The notes beneath the pieces are model-generated. The model saw only the letters and a program-made list of their open reading frames with translations. It did not search any database and was not told the DNA's origin. Of a stretch of 64,000 bases of DNA, positions 41,610 to 49,146 are shown piece by piece. The stretch comes from JAAFIP01 sp043718065. GTDB taxonomy: Bacteria; Pseudomonadota; Gammaproteobacteria; Burkholderiales; Burkholderiaceae_C. The position numbers and the translations under genes were made by a program. How positions within the stretch are numbered: position 1 is the first letter of the stretch; every line of letters begins with the position of its first letter. The DNA lies in the NCBI GenBank assembly GCA_043718065.1, contig JAYSWJ010000086.1, forward strand, positions 1 to 64,000. Reading direction: 5' to 3'.

Positions 41610-41818
41610 TGAGCAGCATACAAGTGGCCAAAGGCCTTATGCAGTACGCAGGCATAGCGCCTGAGCCCCAGCAGTGCCAGGCGTGCATGTATGGCACCAG
41701 CACCAGCCAAGACTATGCCGGGCGCTACCACTGCAGCAAGGGCGGTTTTTTTGTCGCTGCAGTCGCGGGTTGTAGTGAGTGGACTCGTATGTTAAATGTA
41801 CGACCGGGGGACGTATGA
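41609..41818 (+). CDS. Small cysteine-containing phage protein
   Basis: A 69-residue protein with CQACMYG, RYHCSKGG and AGCSEW: four Cys that could hold one zinc ion. ATG at 41609 (TGATG) is preferred over the GTG one codon earlier. Between the Gam-like and RMF-like genes. Function unknown. Confidence 0.65.
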   Translation: MSSIQVAKGLMQYAGIAPEPQQCQACMYGTSTSQDYAGRYHCSKGGFFVAAVAGCSEWTRMLNVRPGDV

Positions 41819-42012
41819 CTATCAAAGCACAAAGCATGTGGAGCCAAAGCGAGCAGCCCACAGTCAGCGAAGGCTGGCATCACTACTGCGAAGGCAAGCC
41901 CATTACGGCCAACCCCTACCCTGCCGTCTGCCAGCAAAGCCTGCGCGACCACTGGCTGTGGGAGCAGGGATGGTACCAAGCCGACACGGCCCGAGTTCAC
42001 AAAAAAGATTAA
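41815..42012 (+). CDS. Ribosome modulation factor-like protein
   Basis: A 65-residue protein whose core EGWHHYCEGKPITANPYP, CQQSLRDHWLWEQGWYQA matches the RMF/CrpP pattern (G..GK...NPY...LR..W..GW..A). RMF dimerises ribosomes in stationary phase; phage and ICE-borne relatives have other or unknown roles. Starts by ATGA overlap, and is the last early gene before the terminator at 42053. Confidence 0.65.
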   Translation: MTIKAQSMWSQSEQPTVSEGWHHYCEGKPITANPYPAVCQQSLRDHWLWEQGWYQADTARVHKKD

Positions 42013-42052
42013 TCAGTTGTCTCCTAGAGCGTTTGGAATGCGCTCTATTTCA

Positions 42053-42086
42053 CCCCGGCGTGGTTCGCCATGCCGGGGCTTTTTTC
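42053..42086 (+). terminator. Strong rho-independent terminator ending the early operon
   Basis: An 11-bp stem CCCCGGCGTGG/CCATGCCGGGG (one G-U pair) with a TTCG tetraloop, followed by CTTTTTT. It stands 40 bases after the RMF-like stop and before the HD-domain gene at 42128. Confidence 0.9.
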
Positions 42087-42127
42087 AAAGCCTTCATACC
42101 GAGGGCTTCGCAAAAAGCAAACTAACC

Positions 42128-42661
42128 ATGCAACCAACCATTCTTACCCGCAGCGGCAACCTATTTAACTTTCTGCATCCAGAGTTCAGCGATTTCGACA
42201 TCAAAGACATTGCGCACGCTCTGAGTCATATTTGCCGATTTACTGGTCATACCAAACGCTTCTACAGCGTGGCGCAGCACAGCGTGGCGGTATCACATCT
42301 AGTGCCGCCTAAGTTGGCCATGCAAGGCCTGCTACACGATGCTGCCGAGGCGTTTATTGGTGATGTGGCCAAGCCACTCAAAATGTTGCTGCCGGATTAT
42401 GCTGTGATAGAGCGGGTAGTTGAGACTGAGGTATTAAGCCGCTTCGGTCTGGATGTAGATTTAGACCCAAAAGTAAAGCAGGCGGATTACTTGCAGTTAC
42501 GCATCGAGATGCGTGACTTGATGCCTGCGCGTGCTGGATATATGGGGGAAACACTGCTTGGTCTGGCGTTTTGCGAGTACCCAAAAATACAACTACTAAG
42601 CGCCAATGATGCGCGGCATTTGTTTACCAAGAGGTTTATTGAGTTGGGTGGTGTGGCATGA
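42128..42661 (+). CDS. HD-domain phosphohydrolase (YfbR-like)
   Basis: A 177-residue HD hydrolase. Metal ligands are visible in FYSVAQHSVAVS, LLHDAAEAFIGD (HD pair) and the later Asp in KQADYLQ. Phage relatives (DIAHALSHICRFTGH start) act on deoxynucleotide monophosphates or related substrates. First gene after the terminator; the promoter was not identified. ATG 42128 begins MQPTILTRSG. Confidence 0.85.
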   Translation: MQPTILTRSGNLFNFLHPEFSDFDIKDIAHALSHICRFTGHTKRFYSVAQHSVAVSHLVPPKLAMQGLLHDAAEAFIGDVAKPLKMLLPDYAVIERVVETEVLSRFGLDVDLDPKVKQADYLQLRIEMRDLMPARAGYMGETLLGLAFCEYPKIQLLSANDARHLFTKRFIELGGVA

Positions 42662-42990
42662 GCACTTTTAAAAAAGTAACGCTTGAACAGCTGTGCCAGC
42701 ATGTAGTCAATACTGATGGCTTCAATGGCAATGTCATGGCATTGGATGTCTTGCATGTTTTGGAAATCGCCTTGAAGCGATGTATCGGTTTTAACGTGAT
42801 CGTAGATGGCTCGATGGATGTTGATTTGGGCAATGGACATGTGTTGCATTGCTTTGTGGGCCTTAGTCAGGGCCTGGCATCAAAAGTTACTTCGACGTCC
42901 AAGAAAGCAGCCAAAACACCAGCACCACGCCAATCTACTGGTGCTTGGAATCAAGCCAGCACATCCTTGGCAAGGATACCCAAAACATGA
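42658..42990 (+). CDS. Hypothetical phage protein
   Basis: A 110-residue protein, N-terminal part helical with strands (FKKVTLEQLCQHVVN, GFNVIVDGSMDVDLGNG) and a basic, Ser/Thr-rich C-terminus (TSTSKKAAKTPAPRQS). No family seen. ATGA overlaps at both ends. Confidence 0.65.
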   Translation: MSTFKKVTLEQLCQHVVNTDGFNGNVMALDVLHVLEIALKRCIGFNVIVDGSMDVDLGNGHVLHCFVGLSQGLASKVTSTSKKAAKTPAPRQSTGAWNQASTSLARIPKT

Positions 42991-43295
42991 GCAATCTAAT
43001 TAATCAAATCCGGCACGAGCAAATGCTTCTCGCAGAGCGTTTGGTAATTCGCAATCTTGAGCGCCAAGGGCTGTCTAAGCCTGCCAGTCATTTAAGCGTG
43101 GTTCCTGATCCTGGCAATCCCACCCTTCAATTGTGCGACTTGGTCAAACCCTATCTGGTAGACGGCCAAAGCCTCTTCGCCAGCAAGTCCATAGTCGTTG
43201 CCATCAACGACAGCCAGCCGCTGGCAGACCGGCTGGAAGATATCCAGCTGACGATTCGGCTGCTGACCGTGTTAACTGACAAGCTTAAAGGCTGA
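42987..43295 (+). CDS. Hypothetical phage protein
   Basis: A 102-residue, mostly helical protein (INQIRHEQMLLAERLVIRNL, DRLEDIQLTIRLLTVLTDKL). No family seen. Start in ATGA overlap; six bases before gemA. Confidence 0.65.
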   Translation: MSNLINQIRHEQMLLAERLVIRNLERQGLSKPASHLSVVPDPGNPTLQLCDLVKPYLVDGQSLFASKSIVVAINDSQPLADRLEDIQLTIRLLTVLTDKLKG

Positions 43296-43300
43296 GCGCT

Positions 43301-43777
43301 ATGAACCACATCAAAGCGATCCATACCCTAAAGACCAAACTCAAAATGGCCGACGGCGACTACCGCGCTTTGCTGCAGGGCCTAACCGGCAAAGACAGCT
43401 GCAAAAACATGAACCCGGTCGAGCTGGCCAAGGTGCGGTCGCACTTTGACAACCTGGCGGTGCGTATGGGGGTTGTTGCTGCCAAGCCTGCCTTTGTGCC
43501 TAACCCCAAGTTTACGCGGCAGCGGGCAGTGGGCAAGCGGTCGGACAGCGATGCGGCTGACGATCGCTGGGCCAAAGCACGCACGCTGTGGACGCAGCTG
43601 GCGCAGGCGGGCAAGGTGCAGGTGGATACGGACACTGCGCTGCTGGCTTACGTCAAGCGCCAAACGCAGCTGGAAGCTTGGCGATTTTTAAACGGCCACC
43701 AGATCAACATGGTGGTGGAAAGCTTAAAGCGCTGGGTGGCGCGGCCTGTCACACCAAGCGAGGTGCAACATGGGTAA
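43301..43777 (+). CDS. gemA: GemA-like regulatory protein (DUF1018, Mu gp16)
   Basis: A 158-residue DUF1018 protein: HIKAIHTLKTKLKMADGDYRALL and TGKDSCKNM start, a linker, then KARTLWTQLAQAG and RFLNGHQINMVVESLKRW. Mu GemA alters host gene expression and DNA supercoiling. As in Mu it stands just before mor. Confidence 0.9.
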   Translation: MNHIKAIHTLKTKLKMADGDYRALLQGLTGKDSCKNMNPVELAKVRSHFDNLAVRMGVVAAKPAFVPNPKFTRQRAVGKRSDSDAADDRWAKARTLWTQLAQAGKVQVDTDTALLAYVKRQTQLEAWRFLNGHQINMVVESLKRWVARPVTPSEVQHG

Positions 43778-44183
43778 TTTTGTCAAACCGGCTGATCTGG
43801 CCCCTGTCAACGCCGTGACCGGCCCCGACTTGCCCGAGCTGCTGCGCGAGACTACCGAGGTGCTGTACTTACAGCTGGTCGACGAGGAGGAGACCCGGCC
43901 CAACGCTGCGCGCTGTACACGCCTGGCCCAGATTGCACTGGCGCAGGTGGTACGCCTAAGCGAACTGATCGGCGGCACCCAGCCCTACTGGCCCTCAGTC
44001 AAGTATTTTGCGCTCACAGCCCGCAACCGCGAGATGTGTGCAGAGTTTCGCGGCGACTACACCAAGCTGGCCCGCAAGTACAAACTTAGCGAGATCCAGG
44101 TGCGAAACATCATCGACCTGTGGCAAAAAGAAAAGTTCTTAGCACGTCAAAATTCTTTATTTGCGAATGAGGCAACCCGATGA
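43770..44183 (+). CDS. mor: Mor/C-family transcription activator
   Basis: A 137-residue activator. The C-terminal HTH is clear: GDYTKLARKYKLSEIQVRNI and IDLWQKEK; the N-terminal dimerisation part includes LPELLRETTEVLYLQLV. Mor activates the middle promoter Pm of Mu by binding a dyad near -43 and contacting RNA polymerase. Here it is the only such protein seen, so it probably recognises the three dyads at 32734, 44903 and 50105. Confidence 0.88.
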   Translation: MGNFVKPADLAPVNAVTGPDLPELLRETTEVLYLQLVDEEETRPNAARCTRLAQIALAQVVRLSELIGGTQPYWPSVKYFALTARNREMCAEFRGDYTKLARKYKLSEIQVRNIIDLWQKEKFLARQNSLFANEATR

Positions 44184-44794
44184 TAGTAAAAGAATTTGAT
44201 TTGACCATGCGAGTTAATGTGTCAAAAACCGTGACCAAGCCAATATCAGTTTTACAAATCGACAACCGTTACTGGATAGACCTCCAAGGTGTATTGGAGG
44301 CATTGCACCTTAGTTGGCCGCGCTGGAGTATGTACTTCCGTGGCTGTGCTGATAAATTTGGTCTACTGCGCCACGAAGATGCCACGCTAATGGGTACGCT
44401 GTTGGTGCTCCCAGAGCGTGTGCCAAGCATTGCGTTACACCTGTATGCACTGCCCGAGATGGCAGGGCGCTGGACAGTGCGAGCCCGCATTAATGGTATG
44501 CACGAGTCGTGGGGCCAGACTTGGTCCACTACAAAATTCCAGCACCTGACGGATGACGACATGCTGCCACGTAAAGTTAATGCGGCGCTGGTGCGCGCGC
44601 TGCATGCCGATTTGGCTGCGGGTGCAAAAATAGATGATGCAGCCGCTCGGCTCGGCATCGCGGCCAAGACTGCACGGCGCATTAAGAACGGTAGCTTTCC
44701 ACTTGACAAGCTGGCGGGCGCTGAATGGTTTAAAACATTTGGCGGTGCCAATGCCGCTAAAACTCGCAGAACAGGGGTAAGTAGCGATTTTTGA
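44180..44794 (+). CDS. P22 antirepressor N-terminal-like protein
   Basis: A 204-residue protein. The first ~120 residues (KPISVLQIDNRYWIDLQGVL, WPRWSMYFRGC, VLPERVPSIALHLYAL) resemble the P22_AR_N domain of antirepressors; the C-terminal part (LGIAAKTARRIKNGSFP) has an HTH look. Overlaps mor by ATGA. It may modulate the repressor or mor-dependent transcription; this is inference. Confidence 0.6.
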   Translation: MIVKEFDLTMRVNVSKTVTKPISVLQIDNRYWIDLQGVLEALHLSWPRWSMYFRGCADKFGLLRHEDATLMGTLLVLPERVPSIALHLYALPEMAGRWTVRARINGMHESWGQTWSTTKFQHLTDDDMLPRKVNAALVRALHADLAAGAKIDDAAARLGIAAKTARRIKNGSFPLDKLAGAEWFKTFGGANAAKTRRTGVSSDF

Positions 44795-44902
44795 AGGCTG
44801 GTTGTCACCAGCGCCTAAGCGGCGCTCTAAAGCGCCTTAAAGGGGCTTAAAATAAATAGCCCGGTTTTGCCACAAAACCACAGCGGCAAAAGCCGCGCCA
44901 AA
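44795..44902. other. Hairpin-rich region between early and late operons
   Basis: Three hairpins in 110 bases: GGCGCT-CTAA-AGCGCC (44821-44836), GGTTTTG-CCA-CAAAACC (44863-44879) and GCGGC-AAAA-GCCGC (44883-44896). None has a good T tract. They may insulate the late promoter just downstream from middle-operon transcription. Confidence 0.55.
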
Positions 44903-44954
44903 AACTAAAACAGTTTAGTTATCACGGCACCGCCATCGGCACGACATTACGTGC
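44903..44954 (+). promoter_or_regulatory. Late promoter, dyad copy 2 (capsid/tail operon)
   Basis: AACTAAA-ACAG-TTTAGTT (44903-44920), same 18-bp length as copy 1, then exactly 34 bases to the ATG of the protease gene at 44955. GACATT lies at -12 to -7. No Shine-Dalgarno in the spacer. Fits an activator dyad centred at -43.5 and a transcript starting at the A of ATG. Confidence 0.75.
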
Positions 44955-46025
44955 ATGGCTTCCAAAACCGCAATCCCACACACCGCAGCGTCGCTGCCAG
45001 CGCAAATAGAAATATTCCGCGCTGGCCAGCATACTGACGACGCGGGCGTGGTGCACAACTTTAGCGCCGCCGATGTGGCGGGCATGGTAGCCGCCTACCA
45101 GCCAGCCTTGCGCGAAGCGCCGCTGACCATTGGCCACCCAGCTGACAACTTGCCCGCTTATGGCTGGGTCAACAGCTTGGCGGTCAATGCGGCGGGCAAC
45201 CTGGCCATGAATGTGCACCAGGTGCAGCCGCAGTTTGCCGAGATGGTGGCGGCCAAGATGTTTAAAAAGCGCAGCGCCAGCTTTTACCCGCCTGGCCACG
45301 CCAACAACCCTGCACCCAACGCCTGGTACTTGCGCCACGTGGCCTTTCTCGGTGCGCAGCCGCCTGCTATTGCGGGCCTGGCTGATTTTGCCGCTGGCAG
45401 CGCCGAGGGTGCCGTTAACTTTTCAAGTGGCGATGAGCCTGCTGCAGCGCAATCTGTGGCTTTGGCTACGCCACCCCTACAACCCGCTGCAGCTGCAGTG
45501 CCCCCCGTTTTAACCCAGGAGCAAATCCACATGAGCAAAGAACTGCAAGACAAGCTTGACGCTATGACTGTCAAGCACGCCGAGACTGAGGCCGCCTTAG
45601 CTGCCACAAAGGCCGCTGCCGACACTGCCACTGCCCAGCTAGCCCAGTTTGCCGAGCAAACCAAAAAAGACCGCACTGCAGGCTTTGTGAGCTTTGCCGA
45701 AGGCGTAAAGCCCGAGGTGCTGCTACCTAAAGACCGCCCGATGGTAGTGGCTGCGTTAGAGGCGCTGGCCGATAGCAAGCCGGTGAGCTTTGCCGAAGGT
45801 GGCGCCACCAAGACGGTGTCGCCAGCCGACTGGTTTAAAAGCTTTGTCACCAGCCGCGCGCCGGTGGTCAGCTTTGGTGAGCACGCCCCCGGTGGCGCGG
45901 GCGCAGGCCAGGGTACCGAGGGTATGACCGAGGCAGAGATCGACACCAAGGCCAAAGTTTATGCCCGCATCAACAAGGTCAGCTACGCCGAAGCGCTGAG
46001 CGCGGTGGTGACCTTTAGCGCTTAA
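44955..46025 (+). CDS. Phage prohead protease/scaffold (Mu gpI-like)
   Basis: A 356-residue Mu I-type protein. The N-terminal ~150 residues are the protease part (EAPLTIGHPADNLPAYGWV, KRSASFYPPG); after a Pro/Ala linker the C-terminal part is the scaffold, with coiled coil (MSKELQDKLDAMTVKHAETE) and an end rich in charged residues. It starts at the ATG 34 bases after the late dyad. A strong internal start makes the scaffold separately (45531-46025). Confidence 0.88.
   Translation: MASKTAIPHTAASLPAQIEIFRAGQHTDDAGVVHNFSAADVAGMVAAYQPALREAPLTIGHPADNLPAYGWVNSLAVNAAGNLAMNVHQVQPQFAEMVAAKMFKKRSASFYPPGHANNPAPNAWYLRHVAFLGAQPPAIAGLADFAAGSAEGAVNFSSGDEPAAAQSVALATPPLQPAAAAVPPVLTQEQIHMSKELQDKLDAMTVKHAETEAALAATKAAADTATAQLAQFAEQTKKDRTAGFVSFAEGVKPEVLLPKDRPMVVAALEALADSKPVSFAEGGATKTVSPADWFKSFVTSRAPVVSFGEHAPGGAGAGQGTEGMTEAEIDTKAKVYARINKVSYAEALSAVVTFSA
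45531..46025 (+). CDS. Nested in-frame scaffold protein (Mu gpZ-like)
   Basis: An internal ATG at 45531 is preceded by AGGAG (45517-45521) at 9-base spacing, the best ribosome binding site in the gene. It would give 164 residues: the coiled-coil scaffold with the C-terminal domain shared with the protease. Mu uses the same device for Z inside I. Confidence 0.6.
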   Translation: MSKELQDKLDAMTVKHAETEAALAATKAAADTATAQLAQFAEQTKKDRTAGFVSFAEGVKPEVLLPKDRPMVVAALEALADSKPVSFAEGGATKTVSPADWFKSFVTSRAPVVSFGEHAPGGAGAGQGTEGMTEAEIDTKAKVYARINKVSYAEALSAVVTFSA

Positions 46026-46096
46026 GTTCGGCAATCAAAACCGCCCTGTAGCACCCCCAGAACAAACCCCGACCATTTAACCCAAGGACCATCACC

Positions 46097-47056
46097 ATGA
46101 TGACAACCGCACAGGTTCGCTTGAACCAAAGCCCCATTTTGACCAGCCTTATGCTGGGTATGGGCCAAGGCACCATGATTGCCGAATCGTTGTTCCCGCG
46201 TTTGCCGCAAGCGCTCAGCTCCGTGATGCTGGCCAAGGTGGGTAACGAGCGATTTAAGCGCTACAACCTGCGCCGCGCTCCGGGTGCAGAGACCAAGCGT
46301 GTCGAGGTCAAGTACGAAGGCAAGGCCTACACCGTAGATCAATATTCGGTCGAGGTGCCTATCCCGCGCGAGCTGATTCGCGAGTCTGACGAGTCGCGCC
46401 GCTTGAACGTGGGCAACTACCTGGACATCAGCCGCATTGCAATGGTGACCGCCAGCGGAATATTGGCACAAGACTATGAGCTGGACGTGGCCGGTGTGGC
46501 CACCCTGCCGGGCAGCTACGCTGCGGGCCATACCCAGGCTTTGGCTGCAGGCACCAAATGGAGTGCCACCACGGGTACACCGGTCACCGACATTCGCGCT
46601 GCCAGCGACATCATTCGTAAAAAGATCGGCAAGCGCCCCAACAAGTTGATCTTGTCGGCGGACGCGCAGGCAGCGATTATCACCAACACCGAGGTGCGCA
46701 GCTACCTGCCCAACACCCAGATGGGCCCCGCCACGATGGACCAGCTCAAAACCGTTTTGAACGTGTCGGAAATTGTCACTGGCGATGCGATTTGGTTTGA
46801 TGCTGCCGATGTGGGCCAAGACATTTGGGGCAACAACGCTATTCTTGCTTATGTGCCTAGCATGGGCGCATCGGGCGGAGACATCAGCCTGGCTGAGCCT
46901 GCCTTTGGCTTTACCAACGTGATTGAAGGCCACCCGTTTGCCGAGACCCCGTATTACGAGAACAAGTCCAAGAGCTGGGTGTACGGCGCAACCTTTGAGC
47001 GCCGGGCCAATGTGTCCTACAACACGGCAGCCTTCTTGTTCACCAACGTGAAGTAA
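46097..47056 (+). CDS. Major capsid protein (HK97-fold type)
   Basis: A 319-residue major head protein: FKRYNLRRAPGAETKRVEVK, VPIPRELIRESDESRR, then the C-terminal A-domain (DAIWFDAADVGQDIWGNNAI, YYENKSKSWVYGA). It resembles capsid proteins of B3-like transposable phages rather than Mu T. AAGGA precedes the ATG. A 12-bp hairpin follows the stop. Confidence 0.88.
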   Translation: MMTTAQVRLNQSPILTSLMLGMGQGTMIAESLFPRLPQALSSVMLAKVGNERFKRYNLRRAPGAETKRVEVKYEGKAYTVDQYSVEVPIPRELIRESDESRRLNVGNYLDISRIAMVTASGILAQDYELDVAGVATLPGSYAAGHTQALAAGTKWSATTGTPVTDIRAASDIIRKKIGKRPNKLILSADAQAAIITNTEVRSYLPNTQMGPATMDQLKTVLNVSEIVTGDAIWFDAADVGQDIWGNNAILAYVPSMGASGGDISLAEPAFGFTNVIEGHPFAETPYYENKSKSWVYGATFERRANVSYNTAAFLFTNVK

Positions 47057-47078
47057 GCCGGGTTAAAAAAGTTTGAAG

Positions 47079-47101
47079 GTGAGTGAGTAAGTGAGTGAGT
47101 T
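47079..47101 (+). repeat. GTGA short tandem repeat
   Basis: GTGAGTGAGTAAGTGAGTGAGT: a run of GTGA/GAGT units just after the capsid stop codon. Confidence 0.7.
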
Positions 47102-47115
47102 GAAGAGCGTGAAAG

Positions 47116-47144
47116 CCCGGGGCTGAGTAACCCTTAGCCCCGGG
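47116..47144 (+). terminator. Post-capsid hairpin (weak terminator or RNA stabiliser)
   Basis: CCCGGGGCTGAG (47116-47127) pairs with CTTAGCCCCGGG (47133-47144), one G-U, 5-base loop. No U tract follows, so it may stabilise the capsid mRNA or partly reduce downstream expression rather than stop it. Confidence 0.6.
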
Positions 47145-47170
47145 TAGACATCAACCGACAGAAAGAACCT

Positions 47171-47485
47171 ATGAAATATATTGCCCTCGTCGCTGTGGCT
47201 GTCCTGCTGGACGGTGCGCGCAAGATTTTTGAACCCGGCGAAGAAGTCACCGGTCTGCATGAGGTTGACATTGCGCAGCTTAAAAAGAGCGGCTGCATCG
47301 AAGACCAGCAAGACGTAGCCAAGGCCATCAAGGCTGACGCCAAAGCCGAGGCTGACGCCGACGCTGAGTTTGCCGCTGCACGGGCCGCAGTGTTGGCGCG
47401 ACAAGAGTCTACCGAGGCACCTGCCCCGGCTCAAACTGCCGCCCCTGAACCGGTCCCGGCGCCCGCGCCCGCCAAAAAGAAGTAA
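47171..47485 (+). CDS. Hypothetical head protein with Ala/Pro-rich tail
   Basis: A 104-residue protein (MKYIALVAVAVLLDGARKIF start, EVDIAQLKKSGCIED) ending in an Ala/Pro/Lys-rich tail. Small genes like this follow the capsid gene in Mu-like siphophages. No domain assigned. Confidence 0.65.
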   Translation: MKYIALVAVAVLLDGARKIFEPGEEVTGLHEVDIAQLKKSGCIEDQQDVAKAIKADAKAEADADAEFAAARAAVLARQESTEAPAPAQTAAPEPVPAPAPAKKK

Positions 47486-47545
47486 GCGCAGCCCCGCTAA
47501 TATCTTTTGCACGATTAACCCCTCAACCCTTTTTAGGAGCGCCAC

Positions 47546-47926
47546 ATGGCATCTCAAAATAACTCTGGTGCCCAGCACCAAAAACGCTTTGCTATCACGA
47601 TGGTGGCGCTGGTAGCCTTGGCCGCCAACCGCTTTGCGGCCTACGACGGTGGCTACCCCAGCGCACTAGGCGGCGTGAAAGACTGCCAGGGCGTGACCGA
47701 ATCAGATGCCGTTGCTGGCGACGCTGTCAGTGTAGTTACCGACTATTCGTACCTGGTTGAGGCCAGCGCTGCGATTGCCTTTGGCGACTACGTCAAGCCC
47801 GCCACCGACGGCACAGGCCGCGCTGCCGTAGGCGTGCTGGCAGACCATTGCGGCCGCGCCTTGGGCGCTGCGGCAGCGGCTGGCCAGCTGGTCGAAGTAC
47901 AGATCGTCAAGCACGTTCACGCCTAA
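47546..47926 (+). CDS. DUF2190-like capsid decoration/head protein
   Basis: A 126-residue protein with the DUF2190 arrangement: VALVALAANRFAAYDGGYP, DYVKPATDGTGRA, GQLVEVQIVKH. Such proteins decorate phage capsids. AGGAG precedes the ATG. Between head and connector genes. Confidence 0.72.
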   Translation: MASQNNSGAQHQKRFAITMVALVALAANRFAAYDGGYPSALGGVKDCQGVTESDAVAGDAVSVVTDYSYLVEASAAIAFGDYVKPATDGTGRAAVGVLADHCGRALGAAAAAGQLVEVQIVKHVHA

Positions 47927-47963
47927 TCCGCTAGCCTCTTAAGCAAGCTCCACCGCGCACGCC

Positions 47964-48455
47964 ATGAACTACGCCACTGTGACCGATATGGTTGAGCGCT
48001 ATGGCGAGCGCGAGATGATTGCGCTGACCGACCGAGAGGCTGGTGGCGAGGTCAACACGTCGCTGTTGAACCGGTCGATTGGTGACGCCACAGCGTTTGT
48101 GGATGGCTTTGTAGGCAAGGTGTACAAGCTGCCCTTGCTGGGCTGCGCCAAGCCGGTCACGGTAGTCGGCGCAGCAGTGCAGTATGTAGCCCCGCCCGTG
48201 CTAACGCGCATAACGTGCGACCTGGCGCGCTACTACCTTTACACCGACCTGCCCGATGAGCACGAGGTAACGCGCCGCCACAAGCAAGTGATCTTGGAGC
48301 TCAAGGCCATTGCCGATGGTAAAACCCAGCTGGTATGCCCCTACGGTGGATTGCCAGGTACACCGCTCAACGCCGACCCCTTGGTAAGCGCCGAGGTGTA
48401 CCACAGCTTTGCGCCGCGCCAGATCACCGATAGCAGCTTGCGGGGATTTGCCTAA
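47964..48455 (+). CDS. DUF1320 head-completion protein (Mu gp36-like)
   Basis: A 163-residue DUF1320 protein (DMVERYGEREMIALTDR, VTRITCDLARYYLYTDLP-type block with YLYTDLP, RHKQVILELKAIADGK). Likely forms part of the head-tail connector. TAATG overlap to the next gene. Confidence 0.88.
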   Translation: MNYATVTDMVERYGEREMIALTDREAGGEVNTSLLNRSIGDATAFVDGFVGKVYKLPLLGCAKPVTVVGAAVQYVAPPVLTRITCDLARYYLYTDLPDEHEVTRRHKQVILELKAIADGKTQLVCPYGGLPGTPLNADPLVSAEVYHSFAPRQITDSSLRGFA

Positions 48456-48922
48456 TGGACGCGCAAGACACGCTATTTGCGTTGGAACCCCTGCTGCTAG
48501 CGCAGCTAGAGGCCAAGCTGGCTAACCTGACCCCACGCCCCAAGGTGCTGACCGCAGCAGACCTGGCCGGCGTGAGCGAGAACCAACAATTTACCCCCGC
48601 AGTACACCTGGTGTACCAAGGCTACCGCGTGGTCGAAAGCCCACGTAATGACGGCACCGCAGCCCGTATAGAACAAGACTGGCTGTGCATTGTGGCCACG
48701 CGCAGCCAAAAGGCGATTCGTGCAGGCGATGCAGCCCGTAGTGAGGCTGGGGTGCTGGCACGCCGTGTGTGCGCCGCCATGATGGGCTTCAAACCCACGC
48801 CTGCCTCTAAACCGCTAAAGATTGCCAGCGGCCCCAACGCGGGCTACAGCGCAGGATTTCAATACCTGCCCCTGACCTTTACGGCTGAGATTGTTTTAAC
48901 ACCCCTGAAAGAAAACCCATGA
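48455..48922 (+). CDS. Phage gp37-like protein (DUF1834)
   Basis: A 155-residue protein with EPLLLAQLEAKLANLTPRPK, QDWLCIVATRSQ and FQYLPLTFTAEIVLT: the Mu gp37/DUF1834 tail-terminator type. Follows DUF1320 with TAATG coupling and overlaps the next small gene by ATGA. Confidence 0.82.
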   Translation: MDAQDTLFALEPLLLAQLEAKLANLTPRPKVLTAADLAGVSENQQFTPAVHLVYQGYRVVESPRNDGTAARIEQDWLCIVATRSQKAIRAGDAARSEAGVLARRVCAAMMGFKPTPASKPLKIASGPNAGYSAGFQYLPLTFTAEIVLTPLKENP

Positions 48923-49089
48923 TCCCTAAAAATGACACCCCAGCCAAGCCAGAGCCTACCCTGAAGTTTCTTGTGGCGAAAGCCTTTTGGCTGGACCAAA
49001 AGCACTGCGCCGAAGGCGGCGTGGTGGAGCTGACCACCAGCCAGGCCAATCGCCTGGGCGATGCTGTAAAGCCGGCTAAAGCCGACTAA
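48919..49089 (+). CDS. Small phage protein, 56 residues
   Basis: Starts with ATGA overlapping the gp37-like stop. Middle part TLKFLVAKAFWLDQK, then CAEGGVVELTTSQANRLGDA. Comparable short genes stand at this place (Mu gp38 position) in Mu-like phages; they commonly contain a similar 'F.GEP...A..GDVVELT..E...L' pattern. Function unknown. Confidence 0.7.
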   Translation: MIPKNDTPAKPEPTLKFLVAKAFWLDQKHCAEGGVVELTTSQANRLGDAVKPAKAD

Positions 49090-49146
49090 ACCCAGGCCGC
49101 ACAAAAGCGCATTTTCTCGAACCAATAACTTAACCTAGGAGCCGTC

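Noticed and set aside
45284..45955. 223-codon minus-strand frame opposite the protease gene
   Set aside because: Shadow of a high-GC gene; Ser/Ala-rich with no motif.
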